A stretch of 64,000 nt of DNA from Methanolacinia paynteri (GCF_000784355.1 NZ_KN360928.1:67820-131819); one strand, 5' to 3'. Positions 37,778 to 47,562 are shown, counted from the first letter of the stretch. A program made the numbers and translations. The notes: generated from the sequence alone by a model not told the origin.

Positions 37778-38683
37778 ATGCATAATATATACAGGGGAGT
37801 TTTTCTGGGCGCTGCAATAGGGGATGCACTTGGAATGCCTTATGAAACATCCCCTCCTTCATTCAGGGTCCTAAAGAGGGAGTTTGCCAGGCCCAACAAG
37901 ATGCACCCGAACTCGGGACTGAAATCCGGATGTTATACCGACGATACCCAGATCGCTCTTTTAGCCTCAGAACTGCTTGTAAGCGGGAATTTTACCCCTG
38001 AAAATTATGCCATGAAACTGAAAGAGATGTATATCAATAAGAAGCTGAGGTTTCCGGATGCGACCATAATCTCTGCATGCAGGCACATGATGAAGGGGGA
38101 TGAAAAAGACGCGGGCTGCAATTCGATGACATCGGGGTGTGTACCGCTTGCAGTTCCTTTCGCCCTTGCCTATAGCGATTATGAAAAGATGAAAGAAGAG
38201 CTGTCCATGGCCTGTTCCGTTACACATACGAACAGGGGCGCAATTGCAGGAGCATTCTGGCTTGCAACTCTCATTCGTTCAATCATCGACAGCGAGAGCA
38301 ATCCATTAAAAAAGGCCCACAAAGCCGCATTTTTAGAGGATGAAACTCTCGGGATGAAGATCAGCGATGCAGTCAGGTATGCGAAAGAAGAGATGCCGAT
38401 AGAAGCGGCAATTGTCAGGATTGGAAACGACGTCTCCGTATACCAGACGATCCCGATGGCCGTTTATTTTATACTGAAATATGGAGAGGGAGATGATCTT
38501 CTGTATTATGCAGCCCAGGCAGGCGGCAATACCGACACTCTCGGTTTCATCTGCGGTGCATGGCTCGGGGCGGAGTTCGGCGTTTCAGGCCTGTCCGAAG
38601 ATCTCATGCTGACCCTTGAAAACAGGGAGGCGATTGAGACTATGGCCAACAGGCTATACCAGAGATTCGGCAAGAAGGATTAA
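37778..38683 (+). CDS. ADP-ribosylglycohydrolase (DraG) family protein
   Basis: 301 aa with the family pattern FLGAAIGDALGMPYE (about 9-23), CYTDDTQIALL (about 48-58) and QAGGNTDTLGFICGAWLGA (about 247-265), in which the Asp residues bind two metal ions. DraG enzymes remove ADP-ribose from Arg; relatives such as ADP-ribosyl-acceptor hydrolases act on other bonds. No DraT partner or nitrogenase gene is nearby. argC follows 25 bp later. Confidence 0.88.
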   Translation: MHNIYRGVFLGAAIGDALGMPYETSPPSFRVLKREFARPNKMHPNSGLKSGCYTDDTQIALLASELLVSGNFTPENYAMKLKEMYINKKLRFPDATIISACRHMMKGDEKDAGCNSMTSGCVPLAVPFALAYSDYEKMKEELSMACSVTHTNRGAIAGAFWLATLIRSIIDSESNPLKKAHKAAFLEDETLGMKISDAVRYAKEEMPIEAAIVRIGNDVSVYQTIPMAVYFILKYGEGDDLLYYAAQAGGNTDTLGFICGAWLGAEFGVSGLSEDLMLTLENREAIETMANRLYQRFGKKD

Positions 38684-38707
38684 TGCGGGAGCGGCAAATA
38701 TCTTTTT

Positions 38708-39700
38708 ATGGATATTGCAATAATCGGAGCATCCGGTTATACCGGAGGAGACCTGATCAGGCTCCTTTTAACCCACAGCGATGCCGATGTTGTGGCAGCC
38801 ACCTCCAGAAAGGAAGACGGACAGCCGATCTGGAAGACGCATCCCAACCTCAAGGGGTTATGTGAACTCAAATTTTCCAATCAGGGGATTGGGGATATTG
38901 ACGCAGACTTCGTGTTCCTTGCGGTGCCTCACACGGTTGCAATGAATTATGGCGGGGAACTGAAAGAGAAGGGAATTAAAACCGTTGATCTCAGTGCCGA
39001 CTACAGGCTAAGCAAAGAGATTTACGAAAATACCTATGGAGTGGAGCATAAGGCATATTTCGAGGCTCCATACGGTCTGCCGGAGATCCACAGGGAGGAG
39101 ATCAGAAAAGCCGGATTTGTGGCAAATCCCGGATGCTTCCCGACAGGAGCGACACTTGCGGCTGCACCTCTTGCAGAAAAGGCTAACACGATAATATTCG
39201 ACTCAAAGACAGGAGTGTCAGGCGCGGGCGCCAATCCGTCTGCAACCAACCAGTATTCGAATGTGGCGGACAGCCTTAAGGCATACAAGTGGACAGGGCA
39301 CAGGCATCTTGCAGAGATGAAGCAGGAGATCAAAGGACTCGGATCAAAGGCCGTATGTCATTTTACGCCCCACCTTCTTCCTGTAAACAGGGGAATCCTC
39401 ACAACCGCGCACATCCTCCTTGATGAACCGATGACAACGGAAGAGGTCTCAGAAACCTACGAAAAATTCTATGAAAAGGAGTTTTTCGTAAGAATGCAGG
39501 ACCCGGTACTCGCTTCAGTCCGGGGCAGCAACTTCTGCGATATAGCTGTGGAGGCAGAAAAAGAGAGTACAAGAGTTGTTGCCGTTTCTGCTATCGACAA
39601 CCTGGTTAAAGGCGCAAGCGGGCAGGCAATACAGAACATGAATATAATGTGCGGGTACAAAGAGACGGACGGGCTCCTTTCAGCTCCGATCTTCCCTTAA
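38708..39700 (+). CDS. argC: N-acetyl-gamma-glutamyl-phosphate reductase
   Basis: Third step of arginine synthesis: NADPH reduction of N-acetylglutamyl phosphate to the semialdehyde. 330 aa with Rossmann motif [16 protein letters not shown] (about 4-19) and catalytic Cys in [14 protein letters not shown] (about 138-151). First of the argC-argJ-argB genes, which are co-directional and interrupted only by a CBS gene. Confidence 0.95.
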   Translation: MDIAIIGASGYTGGDLIRLLLTHSDADVVAATSRKEDGQPIWKTHPNLKGLCELKFSNQGIGDIDADFVFLAVPHTVAMNYGGELKEKGIKTVDLSADYRLSKEIYENTYGVEHKAYFEAPYGLPEIHREEIRKAGFVANPGCFPTGATLAAAPLAEKANTIIFDSKTGVSGAGANPSATNQYSNVADSLKAYKWTGHRHLAEMKQEIKGLGSKAVCHFTPHLLPVNRGILTTAHILLDEPMTTEEVSETYEKFYEKEFFVRMQDPVLASVRGSNFCDIAVEAEKESTRVVAVSAIDNLVKGASGQAIQNMNIMCGYKETDGLLSAPIFP

Positions 39701-39733
39701 TTATAATTACAAAAACGACAAAAGAGACTGAAA

Positions 39734-40222
39734 ATGCTTGTAAAAGATGTAATGACACCGGACCCTGTTACCATTCAGGCGGATGCAAACGTAAGCGAAG
39801 CCGCGGCGATACTCAGGAAAAGAAGAATCGGCGGAATACCAGTAATGGACGGAGAACGCCTCGTAGGTATCGTAACCGAAACCGATCTCCTCTCACTTCT
39901 CGACGTAGGAGAGCTCAGCGAAGACCTCTGGCTTCCTTCGCCCCTCGAGATAATCGAGATCCCTATCAGGGAGTTCGTAAACTGGGAAAAGACAAGAAAG
40001 GCCTTAACAGATATTAGCGAAAGCCCAATCTCCGACATCATGAGCACGGATGTAATATACATCGACGAAAATGCCGAGATCGAGGAGGCGGCAAAGCTCA
40101 TGCTGTCCGAAGGGATCGCAAGGCTTCCCGTGGTAAAAGGCGACAGGCTTGTCGGCATAGTCACCAGGCAGGATATAGTGAGGGGTATAGGGACAGCATT
40201 CCCCGAAGGGACTGAGGACTAA
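39734..40222 (+). CDS. Two-CBS-domain protein
   Basis: 162 aa, two tandem CBS domains (about 1-58 and 93-157), each with the VMT/IMS..V and GIPVMDG/RLPVVKGDRLVGIVT core. CBS pairs bind adenine nucleotides such as AMP, ATP or SAM. Located between argC and argJ with short gaps (33 and 7 bp), it is probably in the arginine operon; a role as an energy or SAM sensor of the pathway is inference only. Confidence 0.88.
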   Translation: MLVKDVMTPDPVTIQADANVSEAAAILRKRRIGGIPVMDGERLVGIVTETDLLSLLDVGELSEDLWLPSPLEIIEIPIREFVNWEKTRKALTDISESPISDIMSTDVIYIDENAEIEEAAKLMLSEGIARLPVVKGDRLVGIVTRQDIVRGIGTAFPEGTED

Positions 40223-40229
40223 ATAAAAA

Positions 40230-41402
40230 ATGAAGAGCATATGCGAAGTTGAAGGCGTCGAAGCCGCAGGAATAAAGGAAGGCAAATTCGGCCTTGCGCT
40301 CATAAAGGCTTCAGGCAATGCGGCAGCGGTCTTTACAAAGAATCTTGTCATAGCAGAGCCTGTGAGGCTGATGCAGAAGACGATGGAGGCAGGGCGCCTT
40401 GACGGGATAATCGTCAATTCAGGAAATGCAAACGTCTTCACCGGTGAGCAGGGCTACAGGGATGCTGAAAGGATTGCGACTATAGCGGCAGAGGCACTCG
40501 GGACAAAACCGGAATATATTGGTGTGGCGAGCACCGGAGTTATCGGCCGCTATCTCCACATAGACATCATCGAAGACCAGTGCAGGAGGATCAAGGACAC
40601 ACTGGCATCCGATGAAAAATCAGGCGACGATGCTGCAGCCGCCATCATGACAACGGATCTGTATCCCAAGCGTGCCATCGCGAGAAGGGATGGGTTCACT
40701 GTTGCAGGCATTACAAAGGGAAGCGGTATGATCGCCCCGAATATGGGAACCATGCTTGCGTTCGTATACACAGACGCCGAGATCGCATCAGCCGATCTGA
40801 AAAAAGCACTCCTGACCGCGACAGAAAGGAGCTTCAACAGGGTAGTCGTAGACGGAGATACATCGACAAACGACTGCGTCTTCCTTACGGCAACCGGCCT
40901 TAAGGGAACTCAGGACTACGATGAATTCTGCTCGGCACTCGAAGAGGTCTGCATATCCCTCGCAAAACAGATTGCAGAGGATGGGGAGGGTGCAACGAAG
41001 TTTGTCGAAGTCTCGGTGACAGGTGCGAAATCCGAAGAAGATGCCGCAGCGGTTGCAAAGACTATCGTAGGATCGCCGCTTGTAAAGACCGCAATATATG
41101 GCGAAGACCCCAACTGGGGAAGGATTATCGCGGCTGCAGGAAGGGCAGGGCCGGTTTTCGACCCGATGAATACATCAATATCGATCGGAGACGGCGAAAA
41201 GACTGTAATACTTGAAGAAAAAGGAGTAATCAAGGCTGACGATAAGATCAACCCCGCCGCTCTCGCCGCAGCAAAAGAGTTAATGAAAGGGAATAAACTG
41301 AGAATAGAGTTTGATCTCGGTACAGGGAACTATGAGGCGACTGCGTGGGGCTGCGATCTTACTGAAAAATATGTTGAAATTAACGGGAAGTACACGACAT
41401 GA
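40230..41402 (+). CDS. argJ: Glutamate N-acetyltransferase / ornithine acetyltransferase
   Basis: Recycles the acetyl group from N-acetylornithine to glutamate (cyclic arginine pathway). 390-aa Ntn-like precursor that cleaves itself before a Thr; the site is visible as [16 protein letters not shown] (about 163-178). The residue before the nucleophilic Thr is Gly; Ala is common in the family. The C-terminal part carries [16 protein letters not shown]. Its stop overlaps the argB start (ATGA). Confidence 0.94.
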   Translation: MKSICEVEGVEAAGIKEGKFGLALIKASGNAAAVFTKNLVIAEPVRLMQKTMEAGRLDGIIVNSGNANVFTGEQGYRDAERIATIAAEALGTKPEYIGVASTGVIGRYLHIDIIEDQCRRIKDTLASDEKSGDDAAAAIMTTDLYPKRAIARRDGFTVAGITKGSGMIAPNMGTMLAFVYTDAEIASADLKKALLTATERSFNRVVVDGDTSTNDCVFLTATGLKGTQDYDEFCSALEEVCISLAKQIAEDGEGATKFVEVSVTGAKSEEDAAAVAKTIVGSPLVKTAIYGEDPNWGRIIAAAGRAGPVFDPMNTSISIGDGEKTVILEEKGVIKADDKINPAALAAAKELMKGNKLRIEFDLGTGNYEATAWGCDLTEKYVEINGKYTT

Positions 41403-42271
41403 AACGCGTTGATGTTCTGATGGAGGCCCTGCCCTATATACAGCAGTTCCACGGGAAGACTGTTGTCGTAAAGCTCGGGGGCCATGCCATGATCGATTCC
41501 GACACTCTCGATACGGTGATACAGGATCTCGTCCTCCTGCACTATGTAGGGATGAAGGTGGTAATAGTCCACGGCGGAGGCCCCGAGATCACATCCAAGA
41601 TGAAGGCGATGGGAAAAGAACCCAAATTTGTCGGCGGCCTGAGGATTACCGATCTGGAAACACTCGAGATCGCCCAAATGGTTCTTGTAGGAAAGATCAA
41701 CGACGGCATAGTCTCGCTTATCGCCAAATTCGGTGCACAGGGAGTCGGCCTCTCCGGCAACGACGGCAATATGATCATCGCAAAGAAGATCAGCCCGAAA
41801 AAGGTTGTCGTCGATGACGAGGAGCAGGAGATCGATCTCGGCCATGTCGGCGATATAGAGGAGATCAATCCCGAACTGCTTGAAGGGCTTATCAATAAAA
41901 GTTACATCCCTGTAATCGCCCCGATAGGAATGGACAGGAAGGGGCACAGCCTGAATGTCAATGCCGACACCGCCGCAGGCGAGATCGCAATCGCACTGAA
42001 GGCCTATAAGTTCATCAATATGTCGGATATCGACGGTATCATGAACGCAGGACGGACCAGGACATATCACCGGCTTACGATCAGTGAGGCAAAGAGCCTG
42101 ATCAACGAGGGAATCATAGTAGGAGGTATGATCCCCAAACTTGACGCATGCATAAAATGTCTTGAAAACGGGGTTTCATATGCACACATCATAAACGGAA
42201 ACAAAAATCACAACCTCCTGCTCGAGCTCTTCACACGCGAGGGCATTGGTACTATGATAAAAAAAGAATAA
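41399..42271 (+). CDS. argB: Acetylglutamate kinase
   Basis: Phosphorylates N-acetylglutamate in arginine synthesis. 290 aa, amino-acid-kinase fold with VVKLGGHAM (about 23-31), [10 protein letters not shown] (about 54-63), GLSGNDG and [15 protein letters not shown]. In many organisms this enzyme is the arginine feedback target. ATGA overlap with argJ shows coupled translation. It ends directly against the convergent chorismate mutase-like gene. Confidence 0.95.
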   Translation: MKRVDVLMEALPYIQQFHGKTVVVKLGGHAMIDSDTLDTVIQDLVLLHYVGMKVVIVHGGGPEITSKMKAMGKEPKFVGGLRITDLETLEIAQMVLVGKINDGIVSLIAKFGAQGVGLSGNDGNMIIAKKISPKKVVVDDEEQEIDLGHVGDIEEINPELLEGLINKSYIPVIAPIGMDRKGHSLNVNADTAAGEIAIALKAYKFINMSDIDGIMNAGRTRTYHRLTISEAKSLINEGIIVGGMIPKLDACIKCLENGVSYAHIINGNKNHNLLLELFTREGIGTMIKKE

Positions 42272-42538
42272 TTAAATACAATTTTTTTGGGCTTTTTCGT
42301 TCATTTCTACAAGAATATCAAATATTTTTACGACACTCTCCTCATCGAGTTCCGACTCTGATGCAAGAACAGCCGCCCTGTCCAGGACCTTTCTTCTCTG
42401 GACTTCGTCCCTTACGGAAGATCCCGACTTCTTCTTCTCGGCCGCAATAAAGGCTGAATATTCCTGCCTTTTTGCGATCAAAGCGACAATATCCCTGTCA
42501 ATCCCCTCAATTGCCAATCTCGACTCTTCAAGATTCAT
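42272..42538 (-). CDS. Chorismate mutase-like protein (AroQ type)
   Basis: 88 aa, an all-helical AroQ-type protein. Comparable to the E. coli mutase core: IDRDIVALIAKRQEYS, AAEKKKSG and VRDEVQRRKVLDR match the Arg28, Lys39 and Arg47-Asp48 regions. The position of the usual Glu52 appears to be Arg or Gln in this alignment by eye, so catalytic power is uncertain. If active it turns chorismate into prephenate for Phe and Tyr. Its stop abuts the argB stop. Confidence 0.75.
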   Translation of the reverse strand: MNLEESRLAIEGIDRDIVALIAKRQEYSAFIAAEKKKSGSSVRDEVQRRKVLDRAAVLASESELDEESVVKIFDILVEMNEKAQKNCI

Positions 42539-42633
42539 TACATAGAATTTCTTCTCATTAAAAGATAAGCATGCACATGTATAGCAACACAGGAAGAATA
42601 AAACAGCAATAATAACATAAATTTAAACATCAT

Positions 42634-43317
42634 ATGAAATCAGGTCTGATATCAGCAATAACTGAACATGAAAGAAAAGATCTCCTGATCGGCTGGCTCG
42701 CAATCGCGCTCGCCTTTACATTTATCTTTATAAGGGGCGGAGTCACCCCTGACGGTTTCGTGCTTTTCTTCGTAATCTCCCTGTTTACAGTAGGACTCGG
42801 ATTTCTGCTTCACGAACTCGCCCATAAATTCATGGCTATCAAGTACGGGTACTGGGCTGAGTTCAGGAAGGATACTCAGATGCTTCTGGTCGCAATTGCG
42901 CTTGCCGCACTTGTCGGAGTCGTCTTTGCAGCACCGGGTGCGACGATGATCTATTCAAGGGACGGGCGTATGATGACCCGCGAAGAATCAGGGGTCATAT
43001 CGATCGCCGGACCAGCGGTAAATCTTGTATTATGCATCCCGTTCTTCCTGATGATAGTAGCGGGAGCGGCGATGGGATATCCGAATACAGAAGGAATCCT
43101 GCCTTTGATTCTCTTCCTTACTGGAATGGTCGGCCTTTCGGTAAACTCGATGATTGCATTCTTCAATATGCTCCCGATCAGTGTTCTCGACGGAAAAAAA
43201 GTCTTCTCGTGGAATCCAGCAGTCTTCGCCGTTGTAATCGTTGTTTCACTTGGACTTATCCTTCTCTCGTCCAACTTCGGCGGTTCTCTTGACGCAGTCC
43301 TGAATGCGATACTCTGA
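42634..43317 (+). CDS. M50-family membrane metalloprotease
   Basis: 227 aa with six hydrophobic segments. The zinc motif HELAHKF (about 67-73) lies in a TM segment, and NMLPISVLDGKKV (about 176-188) supplies the third ligand Asp, the pattern of site-2-protease-like M50 enzymes. No PDZ or CBS domain. Probable role is cleavage of a membrane-bound substrate; target unknown. A TATA-like AAATTTAAA lies about 17 bp before ATG 42634. Confidence 0.85.
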   Translation: MKSGLISAITEHERKDLLIGWLAIALAFTFIFIRGGVTPDGFVLFFVISLFTVGLGFLLHELAHKFMAIKYGYWAEFRKDTQMLLVAIALAALVGVVFAAPGATMIYSRDGRMMTREESGVISIAGPAVNLVLCIPFFLMIVAGAAMGYPNTEGILPLILFLTGMVGLSVNSMIAFFNMLPISVLDGKKVFSWNPAVFAVVIVVSLGLILLSSNFGGSLDAVLNAIL

Positions 43318-43399
43318 ATTCAGGACTTTTCTTTTTTTTGATCCTATAAAAATTTAAAATTGTTTAAGCCATGCTCCTGCTCTAATTTTTTCAATATAA

Positions 43400-43695
43400 T
43401 CGAAGGTCGTCGTGGGTTTCGAAGGGGCGACAGCACTTAGGTAGGCAACCCTTGCGCAAGTTCACTACGCGAACACGCCCTGACCTCAGGGCTTTGCGCT
43501 ATGGTGATAACCCGGCCTTTCGGCCGTGGAGAGGACAAAAATGAAGGAAGAAATTAATAGCCAAAGCCTCTTCAGATTCTGAAAGGAGCGATGCAATTCA
43601 GGGAGCAAAAGGGGATGCTCGTCCATCCCCTTTGCGACTTATCACGACGAGGGGGAGGGGTATAGGGAGGGGGAATCTTCCCCCTCCCTCAAAAA
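43400..43695 (-). repeat. Intergenic modular repeat element, copy B
   Basis: About 300 bp on the minus strand, between the convergent M50 protease and ABC ATPase genes; the element reads in the opposite direction to copy A at 23820-24200. Shared blocks are 43632-43673, 43473-43504, 43402-43433 and 43446-43474. Hairpins in the minus strand: GGGGATG/CATCCCC (43611-43630), GCCCTGA/TCAGGGC (43478-43493), CGGCC-GAAA-GGCCG with a GNRA-type loop (43512-43525), and an 11-bp stem GGGAGGGGGAA/TTCCCCCTCCC at 43666-43689. The GCCCTGA stem is kept in copy A through a T-G wobble, hinting at RNA structure. Confidence 0.75.
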
Positions 43696-43697
43696 CA

Positions 43698-44381
43698 TCA
43701 CCCTTTCAACCTGATCTCTTCCGCCACCAGACCGTCTTTCAGCCTGATAATCCTGTCAAAATACTCCCTGTGCCATTCCTCGTGCGAAACCATCACAACG
43801 GTCTGGTCCATGGTCTCGTTTATCTCCCTGAAGAGATCGAGGACGGTCCTCGAATTGGCGCTGTCGAGATTTGCACACGGCTCGTCGGCAAAGAGAATAG
43901 AGGGATTGTTAACGAGCGCCCTTGCAATAGCAACTCTCTGCTGCTCGCCGCCTGAAAGTTCGGAAGGCAGATGCCCCCCTCTCTCCCCAAGTCCGACCCT
44001 TCCGAGATATGATTCACCGGTTGCTATGCACTCTTCATGCAGCCGCCCGGCAGCCATGGCAGGCAGTATGACATTTTCAAGCGCTGTCAGCTCCGGAACG
44101 AGTGCATAATCCTGGAATATAAACCCGAATCCGGACAGCCTGAATCTTCCCTTCTCTTCGTCGCTCATCTCCAGAACATTCCTGCCACTTATGGATATCC
44201 GGCCTTCGGTCGGCCTGTCCAGAAGCCCGAGCATATGAAGAAGGGTTGACTTTCCCGAACCCGAGGATCCCATTATCCCCACGAACTCCCCTTTTTCGAT
44301 ATCGACATCGATTCCCCTCAGGGCATGGACCTCCACCAGGCCCATCTTATACACTTTCCTGACTCCTGCTGCAGTTATCAT
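43698..44381 (-). CDS. ABC transporter ATP-binding protein (MacB/LolD type)
   Basis: 227 aa. Walker A GSSGSGKSTLLHML (about 37-50), Q-loop FIFQDYALV, signature LSGGEQQRVAIARAL (about 141-155) and Walker B SILFADEP. MacB/LolD-type ATPases power extrusion of lipoproteins, peptides or surface factors with FtsX-like permeases. One base separates it from the permease gene, and it is the last gene of the CARDB-permease-ATPase operon. Confidence 0.93.
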   Translation of the reverse strand: MITAAGVRKVYKMGLVEVHALRGIDVDIEKGEFVGIMGSSGSGKSTLLHMLGLLDRPTEGRISISGRNVLEMSDEEKGRFRLSGFGFIFQDYALVPELTALENVILPAMAAGRLHEECIATGESYLGRVGLGERGGHLPSELSGGEQQRVAIARALVNNPSILFADEPCANLDSANSRTVLDLFREINETMDQTVVMVSHEEWHREYFDRIIRLKDGLVAEEIRLKG

Positions 44382-44382
44382 C

Positions 44383-45591
44383 TCAGTTCCCTCTCATCGC
44401 ATCAAGAATGTTCCCCCGCGTAATCCTCCATGCAGGAATGAATCCTGCAATCGCGGACGAGACAAACAGCAGCAGAGTATTTTCGATGAGCATCCCGGTA
44501 TCAACCACAGGAGTAACGTTCCCGTCGGGGAATTCCATCGGATACGCCGTAAAATAGAGGACCATCGCCTCAAGTATCATAAATCCGAGTACAGAACCGA
44601 TAAGGCATACGAATACCACCTGCAGCACGTATGAGTTGATGATAACACTCTTCTTTATCCCGATAGCCTTCAGGATGCCTATCTGTTTTCGGTTGTTGAA
44701 CGCCTTTATTGTGGTCATTATAAAGATCAAAACAATTGCGATTACCAGGCTGCCAAAGACAGTAATCTGGTTTATTATATTGAATGATTCAACCGAGTCG
44801 GTTACTGCGCTGGGGAGCGCCTCCTCCCATGTCTTGACGCTTTCGCCGACACCAAACTCGAGTATGTTCTTCTTGACATCAGAAACATCTGCATTTTTGG
44901 ATGTTTTTATTAGGATCTCGTCGGCTACATCATTATCATATCCAAGTACTGAGTTCATCTCGTCCCAGGTTACAATTGCCATGTAGTCGGCAGTCCATGA
45001 TTTTGTATTGAATATACCCTTGACACGGTAATCACGGACGACTCCGTTGCTGTACCTGACCATTATCGTATCACCTACCTCAGCACCCCCGAGAGATGGG
45101 TAATAATCCTTAGTTTTATCCTTGTTTCCCGAAACAAGACGCCCGATAATGATCTCATCCATGCTCCCGCTTCCAAGGAAATCCCCTTCGAGCATAGCAT
45201 CCTGGAACTTCGTAACCTCGACTTCATCCCGTGGATCAAGAGCAGTTATCCCGAGGGTTATCGATTCCTCCTCGAATTCAATCGACGAAGGCATCTCGTA
45301 CCTCGGGGAGGCCCGCACCACACCTGGGACACGATTTAGAACTGCAAGAAGATCGTCGAGATCATTTATGTAGCGATTGTCCTCCCTCGGTTCGATGATA
45401 ATATCCGATGTAATGTAGTCCACGTTCTGCTGGTTGAAGACCTCGATCGCCCCCGATATAATCGACGGCAAGAAGATCATATTCGTCAGGACCAGGGCTA
45501 TGATAACTATATTCATAAAAATTCGGCCCCTCCCACCTCTCTGGGTTGCCCTCGCAGCAAGGAAGGCTGAAACCCTCAGATCCTCAAACAT
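44383..45591 (-). CDS. FtsX/MacB-type ABC permease
   Basis: 402 aa: N-terminal TM helix (about 25-45), a large outside domain (about 46-265, MacB_PCD-like), and three C-terminal TM helices (about 275-300, 325-350 and 365-390) with the FtsX motif FNNRKQIGILKAIGIKKSVI. It forms a mechanotransmission-type transporter with the ATPase downstream. The gap to the CARDB gene is 6 bp. Confidence 0.9.
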   Translation of the reverse strand: MFEDLRVSAFLAARATQRGGRGRIFMNIVIIALVLTNMIFLPSIISGAIEVFNQQNVDYITSDIIIEPREDNRYINDLDDLLAVLNRVPGVVRASPRYEMPSSIEFEEESITLGITALDPRDEVEVTKFQDAMLEGDFLGSGSMDEIIIGRLVSGNKDKTKDYYPSLGGAEVGDTIMVRYSNGVVRDYRVKGIFNTKSWTADYMAIVTWDEMNSVLGYDNDVADEILIKTSKNADVSDVKKNILEFGVGESVKTWEEALPSAVTDSVESFNIINQITVFGSLVIAIVLIFIMTTIKAFNNRKQIGILKAIGIKKSVIINSYVLQVVFVCLIGSVLGFMILEAMVLYFTAYPMEFPDGNVTPVVDTGMLIENTLLLFVSSAIAGFIPAWRITRGNILDAMRGN

Positions 45592-45597
45592 CGCCGA

Positions 45598-46815
45598 TCA
45601 GACCTTATCTTCTTCTCTTTTTCTGTAGACAAAGTAGTAATAGCCGCCTGCCGCAGCGGCGATCAGTATAATGATGCCGATGATCAGGCCGGTTTCGTCA
45701 TTATTTCTCCTTATCGAGAGAGTAAGAGGATAGAGGGATTCATGAATGCCGGTATCATCCTCGTATGAGATCGTGAGCGAGTAATTATATTCTCCCGGAG
45801 AACCTGCATCAAGGGTAAAAACTGCCGGTGCATCGTTTCCTGGCTTTATTTTACCGATATATGCCTCTTTGTTTCCTTCAAAAGGCAGGTCTATCTTCGC
45901 AACAGTCGATTTTGCATCCCCTGTTCCGGTATTTTCTATCCTTATCGTAAGATCGACTTCCTGACCTCCCGTAATCCGGACGGGATCGGTTTTTAATGAG
46001 GCAATGCTCAGTTCAGCCTTCCCGTTTACATCAAGGGCAATCGCATCGTTCTGATCAGCCGAACTTCCATCGACTACATTGTATGTGATCTCAAGAGGTA
46101 TCTCATGAACTCCGGGTTCCATTCCGGTATCAGAGATAAATGAGATAATAAATGATTCGGACTCCCCCGACGAGAGATCCGGGATATGAAACGACTGCGA
46201 ATTTATCACGGCAAGCGATGGCTCGTCTTCGACCACTCTTATGAAAATATCCTCTGCAGTGCTCTCCCCGCTGTTATAGAGACTGACTGTGACATTTGCA
46301 CCGTCTCCGGGTTGAAGAGAGGTATCTCCGGACTGTCCCACGATAAGCACCGGTTTCCTGAGCGAAGATACTGGCATATCGACATTTATGGGAATAGGGT
46401 ACTGGAGGTTTTCCGAACCCTTCACGCTGACTCTCAGTATCGCATAGTAGATCCCCCTCTTTTCAGGGGCCTCTATCGCAAATGAGATCTTCACGGACTG
46501 TTGCGGGCCAAGGTCACCGGAAAATTCGGAATTGCCTCCAAGGACTTTTATATCTTTACCCCCGTCCAGGAACACTCCCGTGATAGTAGGATTTATCTCT
46601 TTCATCGTCGTGACTATGGAATCGCTTGTGGTTGTTGTCGACGAAGACGCCGTATTGGTAAGAGTAACCGTGACCATCCCGATATCGCCTGGCATAAGGA
46701 CCGACGGAACAACCTCGCTGTTTGAAAGTATAACCGTGGGTCCGTATAAACCGGCACTGCACAATCCCGGCAGACATAATATCACTGCAACGGAAACCAG
46801 AATATATTTGAGCAT
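45598..46815 (-). CDS. CARDB/COG1361 surface protein linked to an ABC transporter
   Basis: 405 aa. Signal peptide (about 1-20, ends CSAG), three CARDB-like beta-sandwich domains (about 30-370; motifs such as SLQPGDGANVTVSLYNSGES and RITGGQEVDLTIRIENTG), then a TM helix near 376-395 and a basic tail (RKREEDKV). Closely resembles the CARDB protein at 24921-26213 in layout, so they are probable paralogues. As first gene of the operon it may be the substrate-binding or scaffold partner of the FtsX permease (inference). Confidence 0.83.
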   Translation of the reverse strand: MLKYILVSVAVILCLPGLCSAGLYGPTVILSNSEVVPSVLMPGDIGMVTVTLTNTASSSTTTTSDSIVTTMKEINPTITGVFLDGGKDIKVLGGNSEFSGDLGPQQSVKISFAIEAPEKRGIYYAILRVSVKGSENLQYPIPINVDMPVSSLRKPVLIVGQSGDTSLQPGDGANVTVSLYNSGESTAEDIFIRVVEDEPSLAVINSQSFHIPDLSSGESESFIISFISDTGMEPGVHEIPLEITYNVVDGSSADQNDAIALDVNGKAELSIASLKTDPVRITGGQEVDLTIRIENTGTGDAKSTVAKIDLPFEGNKEAYIGKIKPGNDAPAVFTLDAGSPGEYNYSLTISYEDDTGIHESLYPLTLSIRRNNDETGLIIGIIILIAAAAGGYYYFVYRKREEDKV

Positions 46816-46926
46816 TTATTGTACACCCCTCTAAAATGACAGTATAGCCATTATAGTATTATAAATAGCGCTACAGCATTTATACAACAATATTGACTTT
46901 TGTTCATTAAAAAAATTTATGGTCAT

Positions 46927-46951
46927 TTTTACGACTCATATTTAAGTAAAA
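46927..46951. promoter_or_regulatory. Possible TetR operator overlapping a TATA box
   Basis: Inverted repeat TTTTAC-N13-GTAAAA between the divergent CARDB operon and TetR gene. The spacer contains a TATA-like CATATTTAA about 30 bp upstream of the TetR ATG. A TetR dimer bound here could block its own transcription. Seen in sequence; function inferred. Confidence 0.3.
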
Positions 46952-46973
46952 CAGAACATAATTGTGTAAGAAT

Positions 46974-47549
46974 ATGCCCAAAGTATTACCCGGATACAAA
47001 GAAGAAGCAAGAAAAAGGATCCTTGAAGCGGCATTCGGATTATTCTGGAAAAAGGGTTTTAGGGCTACCAAAATGGATGATATCGCACTTGAACTAGGAA
47101 TAAGCAAAGGTGCGATATATACATATTTTAAAGATAAAAAAGACCTTTTTGCCAAGGCGGCCCAGCATTACAGGCAGGAGTTCGAGAGTGACATGACCCA
47201 CAGAATGAAGAACAGCGAGGGTCAGGACATCTTTGAAATACTCTTCTATTTATTTACGGAATATCTCAAATTCGGATTTATTCTTCCTTTCGAACTCATG
47301 AATCTTGCAGTAAATGACGAAGAGATCAAATCATTTCTGGTGGAAGACGGTAAAGATGACAGGGAATATTTTATCAAATACCTGATTCGTATCCAAAATG
47401 AAGGAAAGATCAGACAGGATATTGATATTTACGAAATGGCCGATCTCATCACCACACTTTTCTACGGCTTATATATGAATATGTTCCTGAGTGAGGACAT
47501 TGAAAGGGCAAAGAGAATCTGGGACAACGCTGTTGAGAAGTACAAGTAA
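46974..47549 (+). CDS. TetR-family transcriptional regulator
   Basis: 191 aa. The N-terminal HTH lies at about 10-55 (RILEAAFGLFWKKGFRATKM...ISKGAIYTYFKDKKDLF), followed by the usual helical ligand domain. ATG 46974 is preferred over GTG 46962 because a TATA-like box lies about 30 bp upstream, fitting a leaderless message. Divergent from the CARDB-ABC operon, the likely target. The ligand is unknown. Confidence 0.88.
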   Translation: MPKVLPGYKEEARKRILEAAFGLFWKKGFRATKMDDIALELGISKGAIYTYFKDKKDLFAKAAQHYRQEFESDMTHRMKNSEGQDIFEILFYLFTEYLKFGFILPFELMNLAVNDEEIKSFLVEDGKDDREYFIKYLIRIQNEGKIRQDIDIYEMADLITTLFYGLYMNMFLSEDIERAKRIWDNAVEKYK

Positions 47550-47562
47550 AAATTTGATTAGA

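Noticed and set aside
41330-42070. Antisense frame within argB
   Set aside because: Shadow of argB, which has all family motifs.
43632-43955. Plus-strand frame crossing repeat B and the ABC ATPase
   Set aside because: Composition follows the repeat and the antisense of the ATPase; no family match.
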